A stretch of DNA of 64,000 nucleotides from assembly GCF_027923465.1 (NCBI RefSeq), contig NZ_BRLB01000009.1, positions 1 through 64,000 of the forward strand, written 5' to 3'. The DNA comes from Vallitalea longa. Lineage in GTDB: Bacteria > Bacillota > Clostridia > Lachnospirales > Vallitaleaceae. The stretch's first letter is position 1. Each line of letters opens with the position of its first letter. The translations under genes and the position numbers were made by a program. This document shows, one piece after another, positions 34,128 to 44,046 of the stretch. The notes below the pieces were generated by a model, which saw nothing but the letters and a program-made list of their open reading frames with translations, did not search any database and was not told the DNA's origin.

Positions 34128-36146
34128 ATGGGATATAAACTGAATGATAATCAAAAAATAGCTGTCTCTCATAATGAAGGGCCTATGATGGTTTTAGCTG
34201 GACCAGGTTCAGGTAAAACCATGGTAATTACTCATAGAATAATAAATCTTATAGATAAATATAAAGTAAGTCCTAATAATATTTTAGTAATAACTTTTAC
34301 TAAAGCAGCAGCACTTACAATGCAAAATAGATTTGAAAATCTCTATATAAGCGGTAATAATAAAAATGTGGTGTTTGGTACTTTTCATTCAGTTTTTTTT
34401 CGAATACTGAAAAGTTATTATCAGTTGAATGTAAGTCAGATACTCATGGAAAATAAGAAAACAGATGTATTTAGAGAGATTGTCAGGCAACTGGAGATTG
34501 AATATGAAGATGAAAATGAGTTCATTAATCAAATCACTACAGAAATATCTTTAATAAAAAATGAGTTGATAAATGTTAAATACTATAATTCAGTATGTTG
34601 TTCCAATGAAGATTTCTATAAAATATATAGCCTTTATGAAGCTTACAAGAGAGAAAAGCAAATGATTGATTTTGATGACATGTTAATAAAATGCTATAAT
34701 CTGTTGAATAAAAATAATAAGATACTTAATACATGGAGATCTAAATTAAAATACATACTTATTGATGAGTTCCAAGATATAAATAGGGTTCAGTACGAGA
34801 CAATTAAGCTTTTGGCTGAACCTAATAACAACCTATTTATTGTTGGGGATGATGACCAATCCATTTACAGTTTTAGAGGGGCAAAACCTGAATTTTTATT
34901 GAATTTTTCAAATGATTTTAAAAACTCTAGAAAAATAATATTAAACGTAAATTACAGATCAACTAAAAGTATAGTGAAAGTAAGTAAAAGTGTCATAACA
35001 AATAATAAAAGACGATATATGAAAAATATGATAACCAATAATAAAGAAGGTAACAAGATAAGCATTATAGAGGCGCAAGATATTGGAGATGAGGCAAAAA
35101 TAGTAGCTGATAACATATTAAGGCTAAGTAAAGATAGAAATATTCCATTATCACAGATTGCCATTATCTATAGAACCAATGTTCAGTCAAGAGCAATAAT
35201 CGATATGTTTTTGGATATGAACATACCCTTTGTTGTGAGGGACAAAGTAGCTATAATATATGACCATTGGGTAGCGAAAGATATCATTTCTTATATGAAA
35301 CTTGTTGGAGATATAACCAACAAAGATGCGTTAATAAGAATAATGAATAAACCAAAAAGATATATAAGTAAAGCAGCTATAGAAATATCTAAGAAGTATT
35401 CAGATAATATTTGGGATGGATTATATAAATTTTATGAAGAACAGGAATGGATGCAAAATAGACTAGATGAATTGCAATACGATATGCAGGTAATGAAAGG
35501 TCATAAACCTTACGATATAATAAAATATATTAGAAATAATATTGGCTATGACAAATATTTAAGTAATTATGCAGAATACAGGAAGATAGGTATTGAAGGT
35601 TTGATTGAGATATTAAATGAGATAGGAGAGAGTACTAAAAATTTTCAAACTATGGAGGAATGGTTTATTCATATTGAAGAATATAGGAAATTAATGGAGG
35701 AAAGTGATAGTAATAACAATTCATATAAAGATTCTGTAACACTAACGACCATGCATAGTTCTAAAGGACTAGAATTTGATGTTGTATGGATTACAGGTGC
35801 TGTAGAAGGTTTAATTCCCCATGAAAAATCTAACAGGGAAAGGGAAATCGAAGAAGAAAGAAGATTATTTTATGTCGGCATGACAAGAGCTAAAGAGTAT
35901 TTGTACATATCTTATGTGGATAATAGATACGATGAGTTAGCACAACAGTCAAGATTCTTAGATGAGATATATAGTTATTTTACAGATTCTATACAAATAG
36001 ATAGTATTATAATACATAAGAAATTTGGCAACGGTAAAGTTATAAAATTAAATAAAAAGTCTGTTACAGTAGATTTTGATAAAAAAGGAAAGGTAAAGTT
36101 GAATATGAAATTTTGCATTGAAAATAATTTAATAACTGTTAAATAA
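34128..36146 (+). CDS. UvrD/PcrA-like superfamily I DNA helicase
   Basis: The 672-residue protein has the full set of motifs: GPGSGKTMVITHR (I), GTFHSVFFRIL (Ib), LIDEFQDINRVQYE (II), VGDDDQSIYSFRGA (III), TTMHSSKGLEFD (V) and FYVGMTRAKE (VI). It is somewhat shorter than PcrA, with a reduced 1B/2B region, and ends in an UvrD_C-terminal Tudor-like tail (HKKFGNGKVIKLNKKSVTVD). It unwinds DNA 3' to 5' in repair or conflict resolution. The start has GGAGG at normal distance. Confidence 0.88.
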   Translation: MGYKLNDNQKIAVSHNEGPMMVLAGPGSGKTMVITHRIINLIDKYKVSPNNILVITFTKAAALTMQNRFENLYISGNNKNVVFGTFHSVFFRILKSYYQLNVSQILMENKKTDVFREIVRQLEIEYEDENEFINQITTEISLIKNELINVKYYNSVCCSNEDFYKIYSLYEAYKREKQMIDFDDMLIKCYNLLNKNNKILNTWRSKLKYILIDEFQDINRVQYETIKLLAEPNNNLFIVGDDDQSIYSFRGAKPEFLLNFSNDFKNSRKIILNVNYRSTKSIVKVSKSVITNNKRRYMKNMITNNKEGNKISIIEAQDIGDEAKIVADNILRLSKDRNIPLSQIAIIYRTNVQSRAIIDMFLDMNIPFVVRDKVAIIYDHWVAKDIISYMKLVGDITNKDALIRIMNKPKRYISKAAIEISKKYSDNIWDGLYKFYEEQEWMQNRLDELQYDMQVMKGHKPYDIIKYIRNNIGYDKYLSNYAEYRKIGIEGLIEILNEIGESTKNFQTMEEWFIHIEEYRKLMEESDSNNNSYKDSVTLTTMHSSKGLEFDVVWITGAVEGLIPHEKSNREREIEEERRLFYVGMTRAKEYLYISYVDNRYDELAQQSRFLDEIYSYFTDSIQIDSIIIHKKFGNGKVIKLNKKSVTVDFDKKGKVKLNMKFCIENNLITVK

Positions 36147-36169
36147 TTTTTGTAATTGAGGTGGTTATT

Positions 36170-39013
36170 GTGGATATATTGAAGGTAGTGAATATTTATA
36201 GTATAGTTACAAGTTTAGTGTGGTTATTAGTATTCATTTGTATATATCTAAAAATAGGAAATGAAAATAAATCTTTAATCTATTATATTAGAGCAGTTAT
36301 ATTTTTTATATTATTTTTGATTTTGGGTCTGTTTTTAAAAGAGGACCGTACTTATATAGGAATTGTTTTTCTAGATATCAGTTATATTTTATTAATACTC
36401 AGTACAGAGGTTTTCATACCAATAAAGAAAAGAAATGTCTGGGTATATACATTCATTGGTATGGTTGTTTTTATTCCATTTACAGGGTTGAGTAAACAAG
36501 TTTTTTGCTATATCTTCAATTGTTATATAGGTGTCTTACTTACATTCATCGGTTTTCAATTATTAAGAACCAAGAAAAATCATAATAATCTAATAGGAAG
36601 TTTCCTTATACTATGGGGAATATTTAATGTAATATGTCCAGTATTATATGAAATCTATGAATATGATCTAACAATATATATCATTAATCGAGTATTCTTT
36701 GTTTTCTCCGAGGCATTATTCATAATAGCTTATATCTATAAAATGATTATAGAGTATAAACTTGACAATAGAAATATAAAAAACATATTTAATGCATCAT
36801 CTGTAGGACTTGAACTCTATAATTCAAAAGCTGAATTAATGATTATCAATCCAATTTGTCTTGATATGTTTGAGATAGAAAACCATAATACAGTTATAGG
36901 TTCTAATCTGTTTGAGAGATTCAATATAGCTGATAGAAGTTTAGAACAACTAAGAGAAGGAAGAGACGTTAGTTTTAGAGTAGAATATAATCTTGACAAA
37001 CAAAATAATAATGATAATAGTCTAAGAAAGAAAAAATACTTAGAAGTGAAGATTAATATTCTTGGTACCAATAAATTGATACCAGATGGATTTTTGGTTC
37101 AAATAGAAGATATATCAGAACAAATATATTCTTCACATAAACTAGAAGAGCGACTAAAAATGGCAGTGAGCAGTGCAAAACTATATGGTTGGGATTGGTA
37201 TATAAAAACAGATGAACTATATGTTGATCCAACGTTTGCTAAATCGTTAGGATATGATGCTGATAAATTTAGTGATAAAGGTAAAACGTTTTTTGATACT
37301 GTTGAAAAGGAAGATGTAAAGAATATACATAAAAGACTAACGAAACATTTAGAAGATATAGATAAGGTATACATATGTGAATGGAGAATCAAAGATGCAA
37401 AAGGACAATATATATGGTATATGGGAACAGGTTCTGTAATTGAGAGAGATGATGATGGTTCACCAATTAGAATGGTAGGTATTAATCAATGTATAGAAGA
37501 ACGTAAACAATCAGAAATAGAACTATATAATAGTGAAAAAAGATATCGTAAATTATTCGAAACTATGGTTAATGGCTATGCAAGGCTAGAAGTTACCTAT
37601 GGAAACAATGACAATATATGTGATTATAGATGCATAGAAACTAACAGTTGTTTAAGTGAAATATTGCAAATCGAAGAGATACAAGGGAAAAACATGACAG
37701 ATATAATTACACATGAAAAGTATTGGATACAATTAATAAATAAAATGCTTGAAAAAAATAAAAGCCAGAATACCATTGAACAGTACTCAAGGAGATTAGG
37801 TAAAATACTTCAAGTAACAATGCATAAATTTGATGAAAACCAGATAATCTTGATCATCAGAGATGTGACTACCGAAAGAAACCTAGAAAATATGGTTAGG
37901 CAAACAGAAAAATTATCAGCCATAGGTCAATTAGTTGGAGGAATAGCTCATGATTTCAATAATCAGCTAATGGCAATAGGAGGAGCGATATCCATAATAA
38001 AGACTAAATATCCTAACAAAGAATGCAGTAAATACATAAATTATATAGAAAAATGCTCTAATAATTCTGCATCTCTTATTAACAGGTTGCTTAATTTTTC
38101 AAGAGAAACGGAATATAAATTAGTACCTATAGATTTACATAGTATCATCAATAGTGTAGTAGAAATATTAGAAAGAAGTGTTGACAAAAAAATTAAAATA
38201 GAAACTTCCCTAAATGCAAAAAATCATATGATATTAGGTGATGAAAGCCAAATACAAAATACTATATTGAATATTGGTATCAATGCCAGAGATGCATTGA
38301 TTAATGGGGGACAACTTATATTTAGAACATATAATATGTTAGATATCAATTGTGACAAAAATAAAAATGGGAATCATAAACCTGCTATAGTAACAGTTGT
38401 ATCAGATACAGGAATAGGTATGAGTAAAGAAGTGAAAAAAAGACTCTTTGAACCTTTTTTCACAACTAAAGATATTGGTAAAGGGACGGGTATGGGACTT
38501 ACTATGTCTTTTGGAGTAATAAAGAGTCATGGTGGTTGCATTAGTGTGAATTCAGTAGTCAATGTTGGAACAGATTTCACAATAAAACTTCCATTATTGG
38601 ATGAAAAGGAGTATCTTCCTAAAGATGAACATGGAAAATTATTAAAAGGTAGAGGTAAAATCTTAATTGTAGATGATGAAGAAATTATAAGAGAATTACT
38701 TGGGGAAATGCTTGAGATGTTGGGATACGATGTAGTCGCTTTCGGAAATGGATATGATGCTCTTAAATACTATGAAAAAAATATAAACCACATTGATTTG
38801 GTTTTACTAGATGTTGTAATGCCTGAAGTTAGTGGAAAAGAATTGTTAGCAAAATTTTATAATATCAATAATGATGTAAAAGTAGGTTTTCTATCAGGTT
38901 ATGGGAAAGAAAAAATGGATGAATCCGTAATGGACAAATTAGTAGGTTTCATCAACAAACCAATTGATATAAAAGAACTATCTGTAAAAATTAAAGAAAT
39001 GTTGGATAAATGA
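36170..39013 (+). CDS. Membrane hybrid histidine kinase (PAS repeats, HisKA, ATPase, receiver)
   Basis: The 947-residue protein has about seven N-terminal membrane helices (first ~195 residues), three PAS-like domains, then HisKA with the phosphorylation site in GGIAHDFNNQLMAIGG, an ATPase domain (DTGIGMSKEV, then FFTTKDIGKGTGMGL) and a fused receiver domain (ILIVDDEE, LVLLDVVMPEVSGKE, NKPIDIKEL). This arrangement is of the type that relays phosphate to a separate HPt or regulator. I chose the GTG at 36170, with GAGG seven bases upstream; the GTG at 36161 overlaps the site. No partner regulator is adjacent. Confidence 0.85.
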   Translation: MDILKVVNIYSIVTSLVWLLVFICIYLKIGNENKSLIYYIRAVIFFILFLILGLFLKEDRTYIGIVFLDISYILLILSTEVFIPIKKRNVWVYTFIGMVVFIPFTGLSKQVFCYIFNCYIGVLLTFIGFQLLRTKKNHNNLIGSFLILWGIFNVICPVLYEIYEYDLTIYIINRVFFVFSEALFIIAYIYKMIIEYKLDNRNIKNIFNASSVGLELYNSKAELMIINPICLDMFEIENHNTVIGSNLFERFNIADRSLEQLREGRDVSFRVEYNLDKQNNNDNSLRKKKYLEVKINILGTNKLIPDGFLVQIEDISEQIYSSHKLEERLKMAVSSAKLYGWDWYIKTDELYVDPTFAKSLGYDADKFSDKGKTFFDTVEKEDVKNIHKRLTKHLEDIDKVYICEWRIKDAKGQYIWYMGTGSVIERDDDGSPIRMVGINQCIEERKQSEIELYNSEKRYRKLFETMVNGYARLEVTYGNNDNICDYRCIETNSCLSEILQIEEIQGKNMTDIITHEKYWIQLINKMLEKNKSQNTIEQYSRRLGKILQVTMHKFDENQIILIIRDVTTERNLENMVRQTEKLSAIGQLVGGIAHDFNNQLMAIGGAISIIKTKYPNKECSKYINYIEKCSNNSASLINRLLNFSRETEYKLVPIDLHSIINSVVEILERSVDKKIKIETSLNAKNHMILGDESQIQNTILNIGINARDALINGGQLIFRTYNMLDINCDKNKNGNHKPAIVTVVSDTGIGMSKEVKKRLFEPFFTTKDIGKGTGMGLTMSFGVIKSHGGCISVNSVVNVGTDFTIKLPLLDEKEYLPKDEHGKLLKGRGKILIVDDEEIIRELLGEMLEMLGYDVVAFGNGYDALKYYEKNINHIDLVLLDVVMPEVSGKELLAKFYNINNDVKVGFLSGYGKEKMDESVMDKLVGFINKPIDIKELSVKIKEMLDK

Positions 39014-39043
39014 TTTAGTAGTAAAAGAATGTGCAAAACAAAA

Positions 39044-39089
39044 AACTGCCTTATAACATATAATATTAAGTATATGTTATAAGGCAGTT
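39044..39089. terminator. Strong bidirectional terminator
   Basis: A perfect 19-bp stem pairs AACTGCCTTATAACATATA (39044-39062) with TATATGTTATAAGGCAGTT (39071-39089). It lies between the convergent kinase gene and the YesL-like gene. Confidence 0.85.
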
Positions 39090-39096
39090 AGTAATT

Positions 39097-39714
39097 TTAC
39101 CAAACAGTAGTATCGTATTTAGTTAATATTCTTTTCATAATTAATCTTGCTAATAAATAACTTACAATAGGTACCATCACTATAATTAAAAGTGCGTTAT
39201 TAATGACATATAAAATCACAAATGACAATATGAATATTACCGCTCCCAATAGAGTAGATGGTAAATGTTTGTTGGCAAGTATAAAGGAATACTTAAATAG
39301 TTTTTTTATACCTAGTTCAGAAGTTGACAATAGTGGAAAAATATATAATGTAATAAATAACAATTCTATTGTTAAACTAAAATATATAGGTAGTAACCAT
39401 GGTATATCAATAATACCTTGAGTTATTGAAGTAATGTTGAAAAACATCAATACATATAACACAACTAAAATTAGCCATACGAACGTTGATTTCAGAAATT
39501 TGTTTTTTAGAGTGATGAAAAATGTTTTATATACATAACCTTCATCTTTGATTATATTAAAATACAAACATGTGTATAAAGCAGTTGTTACAGCACCTAC
39601 AGTTACTCCAAAACCCAATAAAGAAATAACAGTCCACAAAAGACCTAAAACCATGATATCAAAAACTAGACTTCCGATTCTCTGAAAAGGTCCATCAATA
39701 TTAAAAAAGTTCAT
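39097..39714 (-). CDS. DUF624 (YesL-like) membrane protein
   Basis: The 205-residue protein starts MNFFNIDGPFQRIGSLVFDI and has about five helices, with GVTVGAVTTALY near the first loop, which is diagnostic of DUF624/YesL. Such proteins accompany carbohydrate-uptake loci and their role is unknown. It follows the GH4 gene on the same strand after a 254-base gap with a small stem (CAACAAG with CTTGTTG). Confidence 0.85.
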   Translation of the reverse strand: MNFFNIDGPFQRIGSLVFDIMVLGLLWTVISLLGFGVTVGAVTTALYTCLYFNIIKDEGYVYKTFFITLKNKFLKSTFVWLILVVLYVLMFFNITSITQGIIDIPWLLPIYFSLTIELLFITLYIFPLLSTSELGIKKLFKYSFILANKHLPSTLLGAVIFILSFVILYVINNALLIIVMVPIVSYLLARLIMKRILTKYDTTVW

Positions 39715-39968
39715 TATGTATCCCTCGCTTAGTATATTTTTTTAAATATTAACCCTATAGTTGTATTTTTGGACCAACAAGACATATTTATGCATAACTT
39801 GTTGTCTGTATAAAGTTATTATCATTAATATTATCATATGTGTTGCTATAATTTCAATGTGTAAAATCATGTAACTTTGGAAGTTTTTTTGTTTAATTTG
39901 TACATATTCATAATATGATTGTTAATATTGATGGATATTATAGTAATATGATATGTGATTTGGTTAAA

Positions 39969-41267
39969 CTATTTAAATTCTGGTAGCCAATTACTATGAG
40001 CTTTTATCATATCGTCACACATGTTTTTGATATTATCTATAGATAATTCACTGGAGGTATGTGGATCAAGCATGGCAGCATAGTATATGTAATCTTTTTT
40101 CCTTGTCAATGCTGCTTCTACAGTCAGCTGATGTACATTTATATTAGTTCTATTAAGAGCAGCAAGTTGAATAGGTAATTCACCAACATAACATGGATTT
40201 ACTCCACTTCTATTCACAAGACATGGGACTTCCACAACACAATCCGATGGAAGATTAGGTATAAGACCGGTATTAAGGACGTTACCACCTATGGTATAAG
40301 GTACATTGGTTTCCATTGCTTCCATTATGTATGAACCATATTCATTAGTACGTGTGTGAGTAATAGTTTTATCTTTTGTAAGTGTATCTCGTTGTTTTTC
40401 CCATTTATTGATTTGGTCAACACATCTTCTTGGATATTCATCTAGTGGAATGTTATATTTTTCGATAAGCTCAGGATATCTGTCCTTAATGAAATAAGGC
40501 ATATATTCTGCATTATGTTCGCTTGATTCAGTCACATAATAACCAAATTGTTTCATTATTTCTAAACGAACCATATTATTATGTGGAGTACCTAGTTTCT
40601 TAGCTGCTTCTTTTATTTCAGGATAAATATCAATTCCATTACTAGTAACGTCTAATAACCATGCCATGTGATTGATACCTGCTATTTTCCATTGTAGATT
40701 ATCTTTTTTTATGTCCAAGTCTCTTAACAGATGAGGGACACATACCTGTACACTATGGCATAATCCTACAGTTTTTATATTCGTTGCTCTAGCCATGGCT
40801 AGTGTAAGTATGGACATGGGATTAGTGTAGTTGAGAAGCCATGCATTTGGACAAACCTCAGCCATATCTTCGGCAAATTCCAACATTACAGGTATTGTTC
40901 TAAGTCCTCTGAATATACCTCCGATACCAAGAGTATCACCAATTGTTTGACGTAGACCATATTTCTTGGGGATTTCGAAATCAGTTACAGTACAAGGTTG
41001 GTATCCTCCAACTTGTATAGCATTTACTACATAGTTAGCATTTCTTAAAGCTTCTTTTCTGTTTTTATATGAAACTATAGTTGCTCTATTGTTATTAATG
41101 TTGCTGTTTAGTGTTTTCAACATCATTTCTGATTCAGATAATCTTTTTTCATCAATATCATATAAGGCTATATGAGAATCTTTTAAAGCCTCCGATAGCA
41201 TACAATCTCCCAAAACATTTTTAGCGAATACAGTACTTCCTGCCCCTAGAAAAGTTATTTTTGCCAT
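39969..41267 (-). CDS. melA: GH4 alpha-galactosidase
   Basis: The 432-residue enzyme has the NAD-binding start KITFLGAGSTVF and the family 4 metal-binding motif LCHSV (Cys-His) followed by GINHMAW. The CHSV form of the motif is the one found in alpha-galactosidases, while phospho-alpha-glucosidases have CDMP/CNVP-type motifs. It uses NAD+ and a divalent metal to split alpha-galactosides such as melibiose by an oxidation-elimination route. The divergent AraC gene is the likely regulator. No transporter is adjacent. Confidence 0.85.
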   Translation of the reverse strand: MAKITFLGAGSTVFAKNVLGDCMLSEALKDSHIALYDIDEKRLSESEMMLKTLNSNINNNRATIVSYKNRKEALRNANYVVNAIQVGGYQPCTVTDFEIPKKYGLRQTIGDTLGIGGIFRGLRTIPVMLEFAEDMAEVCPNAWLLNYTNPMSILTLAMARATNIKTVGLCHSVQVCVPHLLRDLDIKKDNLQWKIAGINHMAWLLDVTSNGIDIYPEIKEAAKKLGTPHNNMVRLEIMKQFGYYVTESSEHNAEYMPYFIKDRYPELIEKYNIPLDEYPRRCVDQINKWEKQRDTLTKDKTITHTRTNEYGSYIMEAMETNVPYTIGGNVLNTGLIPNLPSDCVVEVPCLVNRSGVNPCYVGELPIQLAALNRTNINVHQLTVEAALTRKKDYIYYAAMLDPHTSSELSIDNIKNMCDDMIKAHSNWLPEFK

Positions 41268-41332
41268 TTAATGACCTCCTATAATAATTTTTATTTATAT
41301 CATTACTATATATGGTTTAAATACAGTATTCT

Positions 41333-41366
41333 ATGGTATAATGTTTGGATAACATGGTATAATGTT
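41333..41366. promoter_or_regulatory. Two direct repeats between melA-like and AraC genes
   Basis: ATGGTATAATGTT occurs at 41333-41345 and again at 41354-41366, exactly 21 bases apart, or two helical turns. Each repeat also holds an extended -10 promoter box (TGGTATAAT) reading towards the AraC gene. Direct repeats in this spacing are the usual binding mode of AraC-type dimers, so the element may combine promoter and operator. Confidence 0.55.
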
Positions 41367-41431
41367 GTTTAATATATTATTGGAAAATCCTGAAATATCT
41401 AACTGGTTCTATTAAAAGGGGCGAATGTTAT

Positions 41432-42250
41432 ATGCAATATGATTATAAAGCTTACAGTACGGATCTAATATTTTACTATAGTGGAGAAGAGGAATGTATC
41501 TCTAATCATTCTTATGGACCAGCTGTGAGAGATCACTATCTTATCCATTTTATCACTAAGGGTAAAGGCATATACAAGGTAGGTGACAAAATTTATCATC
41601 TTAGTAAGGGAGATGCTTTTTTAATATGGCCAAATGTTATAACATACTATAAAGCAGATGAACAAGAGCCTTGGAGTTATATGTGGGTTGCATTTAGCGG
41701 TAAGCAAGCAAAAGAATATTTACAAAAAGCCAATTTGAATGTATGCAATTTGATTTTTCAGTATAGGGATGATAACATAAAAAAATATATTAAACGATTG
41801 AATAATTCTAATCAACTGAGTATTGTAAAAAATTTTAATCTAATTGGCTATCTATATTTATTATTGGGTAAGATTATTGAGGAAAGTCTTAAATTAGATA
41901 ATGAAAAGGATATAATAAATAATTATGTAGAAGAGGCTATTATTTTTATTAAAGCAAATTATTCAAGAAATATAACAATCTATGACATTGCTAGATATTT
42001 GTCACTTAACAGAAGTTACCTTTATAAGTTATTTCAACAACAGTTAAGTATTTCTCCTAAGCAATATTTGATTAATTATAGAATTGATAAAGCTTGTGAG
42101 TTAATGTCATATTCAGAACTTACGATATCTCAGATATCAAGGTCAGTGGGTTATAGTGATCCACTAATGTTTTCGAAAATATTTAAAAAATATAGAGGAG
42201 TATCACCTAAATATTATCGCAACTCAAAAATTATTTATAAAATTAAGTAG
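41432..42250 (+). CDS. AraC-family regulator with cupin sensor domain
   Basis: The 272-residue protein has an AraC_binding cupin at about 20-150 (HFITKGKGIYKVGDKIYHLSKGDAF) and the double helix-turn-helix at 165-266 (NITIYDIARYLSLNRSYLYK, then ISRSVGYSDPLMFSKIFKKY and GVSPKYYR). It is divergent from the GH4 gene and probably activates it on sugar binding. AAGGGG precedes the start. Confidence 0.9.
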   Translation: MQYDYKAYSTDLIFYYSGEEECISNHSYGPAVRDHYLIHFITKGKGIYKVGDKIYHLSKGDAFLIWPNVITYYKADEQEPWSYMWVAFSGKQAKEYLQKANLNVCNLIFQYRDDNIKKYIKRLNNSNQLSIVKNFNLIGYLYLLLGKIIEESLKLDNEKDIINNYVEEAIIFIKANYSRNITIYDIARYLSLNRSYLYKLFQQQLSISPKQYLINYRIDKACELMSYSELTISQISRSVGYSDPLMFSKIFKKYRGVSPKYYRNSKIIYKIK

Positions 42251-42301
42251 AAATATGGAATAACTATTTTAAAATAAATATTAAGTATTAAATGTTTATT
42301 G

Positions 42302-42325
42302 CCGATATAACATTCGGAGTTTTTT
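42302..42325 (+). terminator. Weak terminator after the AraC gene
   Basis: CCGA (42302-42305) and TCGG (42314-42317) form a short G+C stem followed by AGTTTTTTAT. Confidence 0.35.
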
Positions 42326-42411
42326 ATAAAATTTTTTGTATAATTATTGCTTTTAATGTAAAAAAAGTTATATAATATGGTTGAAATAGTAATATAACGG
42401 GGGGGACTAAA

Positions 42412-44007
42412 TTGTTCAGTAATGTGGTATATTCTAACGAATATCTAGAGTTAATAGAGGAAAAAGAACAATATTATGTAAGAGTTTTCTATAAGGGATA
42501 TAATTTGAATGATTTTAATAGTATCATGTTGCAATATCCCCGTATTAATCTCACATGCTTTTCTGCTCTTACTTCGGCAATTTCATTGGCATCAGGGAAA
42601 ATAATCAAAATTGGGACAAAAAAACCTTTAATAGAGATTTCAGTAAGCAAAGATAGATTAAAAGGTTATGTAACACTTAATATGACTCAACAGCAATTTG
42701 ATAATATAGATAAAGCTGAGTTAGCTAAATTAATTATGGAGTCTATACAAAAGTCAAATATCGTTTATGGTATTGATGTACACGATGTAATTAACGTTAT
42801 CCAACCTTTAAAAAAAATCCAAATTGCTCAAGGAGTACTACCTACTAGAGGTAAAGATGCTGAAGTCAAATTATATAAAATTGATGAAGTAAGACCAAAA
42901 ATGATAGAAAACGAAAATGTCAATCATTATGAACTTAATCTTATTAACAAAGTTGAGAAAGGAGCTTGGCTTGGTGAGAGGATAGAAGCCAAAGAGGGTG
43001 TACCAGGAAAAACAGTATGGGGAGAAATTATACCAGCTCAACGAGGAAGACAAGTCAGCTTAGAATATGACAGAAAAACTGTAGTCGAAAAATATGACAA
43101 AGAAAAAGACAAGACAACTCTATCAGCAAAGAGAACAGGTGCAGTAATTTATCAAAACAATGTAATAGGTGTTTGTAATTGCTTAGAGATAGATGGGAGT
43201 GTTTCGTTCAAGACAGGTAATATCGATTTTGATGGTTTTGTAGATATCAAGAAATCAATAGAAGATAACTTTGTTGTTAAAGCAGATCATGATATTCAAG
43301 TTATGGGTGATATGGGAGTCGGCAGTGTTGATACAATCGAAAGTAGGGATGGTAGTATCTATATAAGAGGTGGAATCGCTGGCAAAAATAAAGCTAAAAT
43401 AATATGCAACGGTGACTTGTACACGAAATTTGCTTCAGAATGTACGATCATATGTGATGGTACCGTCAACATAGGTTCATATGCTATCAATTGTAATATC
43501 AAGGCTAAAGAAGTTAAACTTGAATCATATAAAAGTAGAATCATAGGTGGCACCATTGAAGCAAGTATCAAAGTACAAGCTGGTGAAATAGGTAATAGGA
43601 CTGAATCATATACTAAAATAACAGTTACCGGATTTGAAAGAAATAGAATTAAGAAAGAATATGATACGATAATATTGACCATTAAAAAAGTGAAAGAGAA
43701 AATAGCATTATTGAAGCAAAAACTTTCAATATATGCAGCAGCTAATTTAAATGATTCCCAAAGAATAGAGCTTGAAAAACTGACGGAAGAATTTGAATAT
43801 TACAGAAATAATCTAAAGAAATTGTATAATAAACAAAAAAAATACGTATCTTATTTACATGCAAAAGGCGAAGGAGAAATAAAAATCACTAATTGTTTAT
43901 ACCCTAACGTATCGATTAACATAAAATCATGTAGTACTCATAGTAGTAAATATATCAAAACACCAACTACTTTTTATGTATTAGCTAATGAACTTATAAA
44001 AGCATAG
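42412..44007 (+). CDS. DUF342 / FapA-like protein
   Basis: The 531-residue protein begins with an N-terminal domain (VRVFYKGYNL) and then the repetitive beta-solenoid typical of DUF342 (VDIKKSIEDNFVVKADHDIQ, IYIRGGIAGKNKAKIIC, SYAINCNIKAKEVKLE), with a coiled coil at about 405-480. The family is often annotated as flagellar assembly protein A; the actual function is unclear. It starts at TTG 42412 after a GGGGGGGA ribosome site. It heads a run of four genes in the same direction. Confidence 0.8.
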   Translation: MFSNVVYSNEYLELIEEKEQYYVRVFYKGYNLNDFNSIMLQYPRINLTCFSALTSAISLASGKIIKIGTKKPLIEISVSKDRLKGYVTLNMTQQQFDNIDKAELAKLIMESIQKSNIVYGIDVHDVINVIQPLKKIQIAQGVLPTRGKDAEVKLYKIDEVRPKMIENENVNHYELNLINKVEKGAWLGERIEAKEGVPGKTVWGEIIPAQRGRQVSLEYDRKTVVEKYDKEKDKTTLSAKRTGAVIYQNNVIGVCNCLEIDGSVSFKTGNIDFDGFVDIKKSIEDNFVVKADHDIQVMGDMGVGSVDTIESRDGSIYIRGGIAGKNKAKIICNGDLYTKFASECTIICDGTVNIGSYAINCNIKAKEVKLESYKSRIIGGTIEASIKVQAGEIGNRTESYTKITVTGFERNRIKKEYDTIILTIKKVKEKIALLKQKLSIYAAANLNDSQRIELEKLTEEFEYYRNNLKKLYNKQKKYVSYLHAKGEGEIKITNCLYPNVSINIKSCSTHSSKYIKTPTTFYVLANELIKA

Positions 44008-44046
44008 AATCAACGTATATTTATTTTAGGAAGAAGGTACTTAAAT

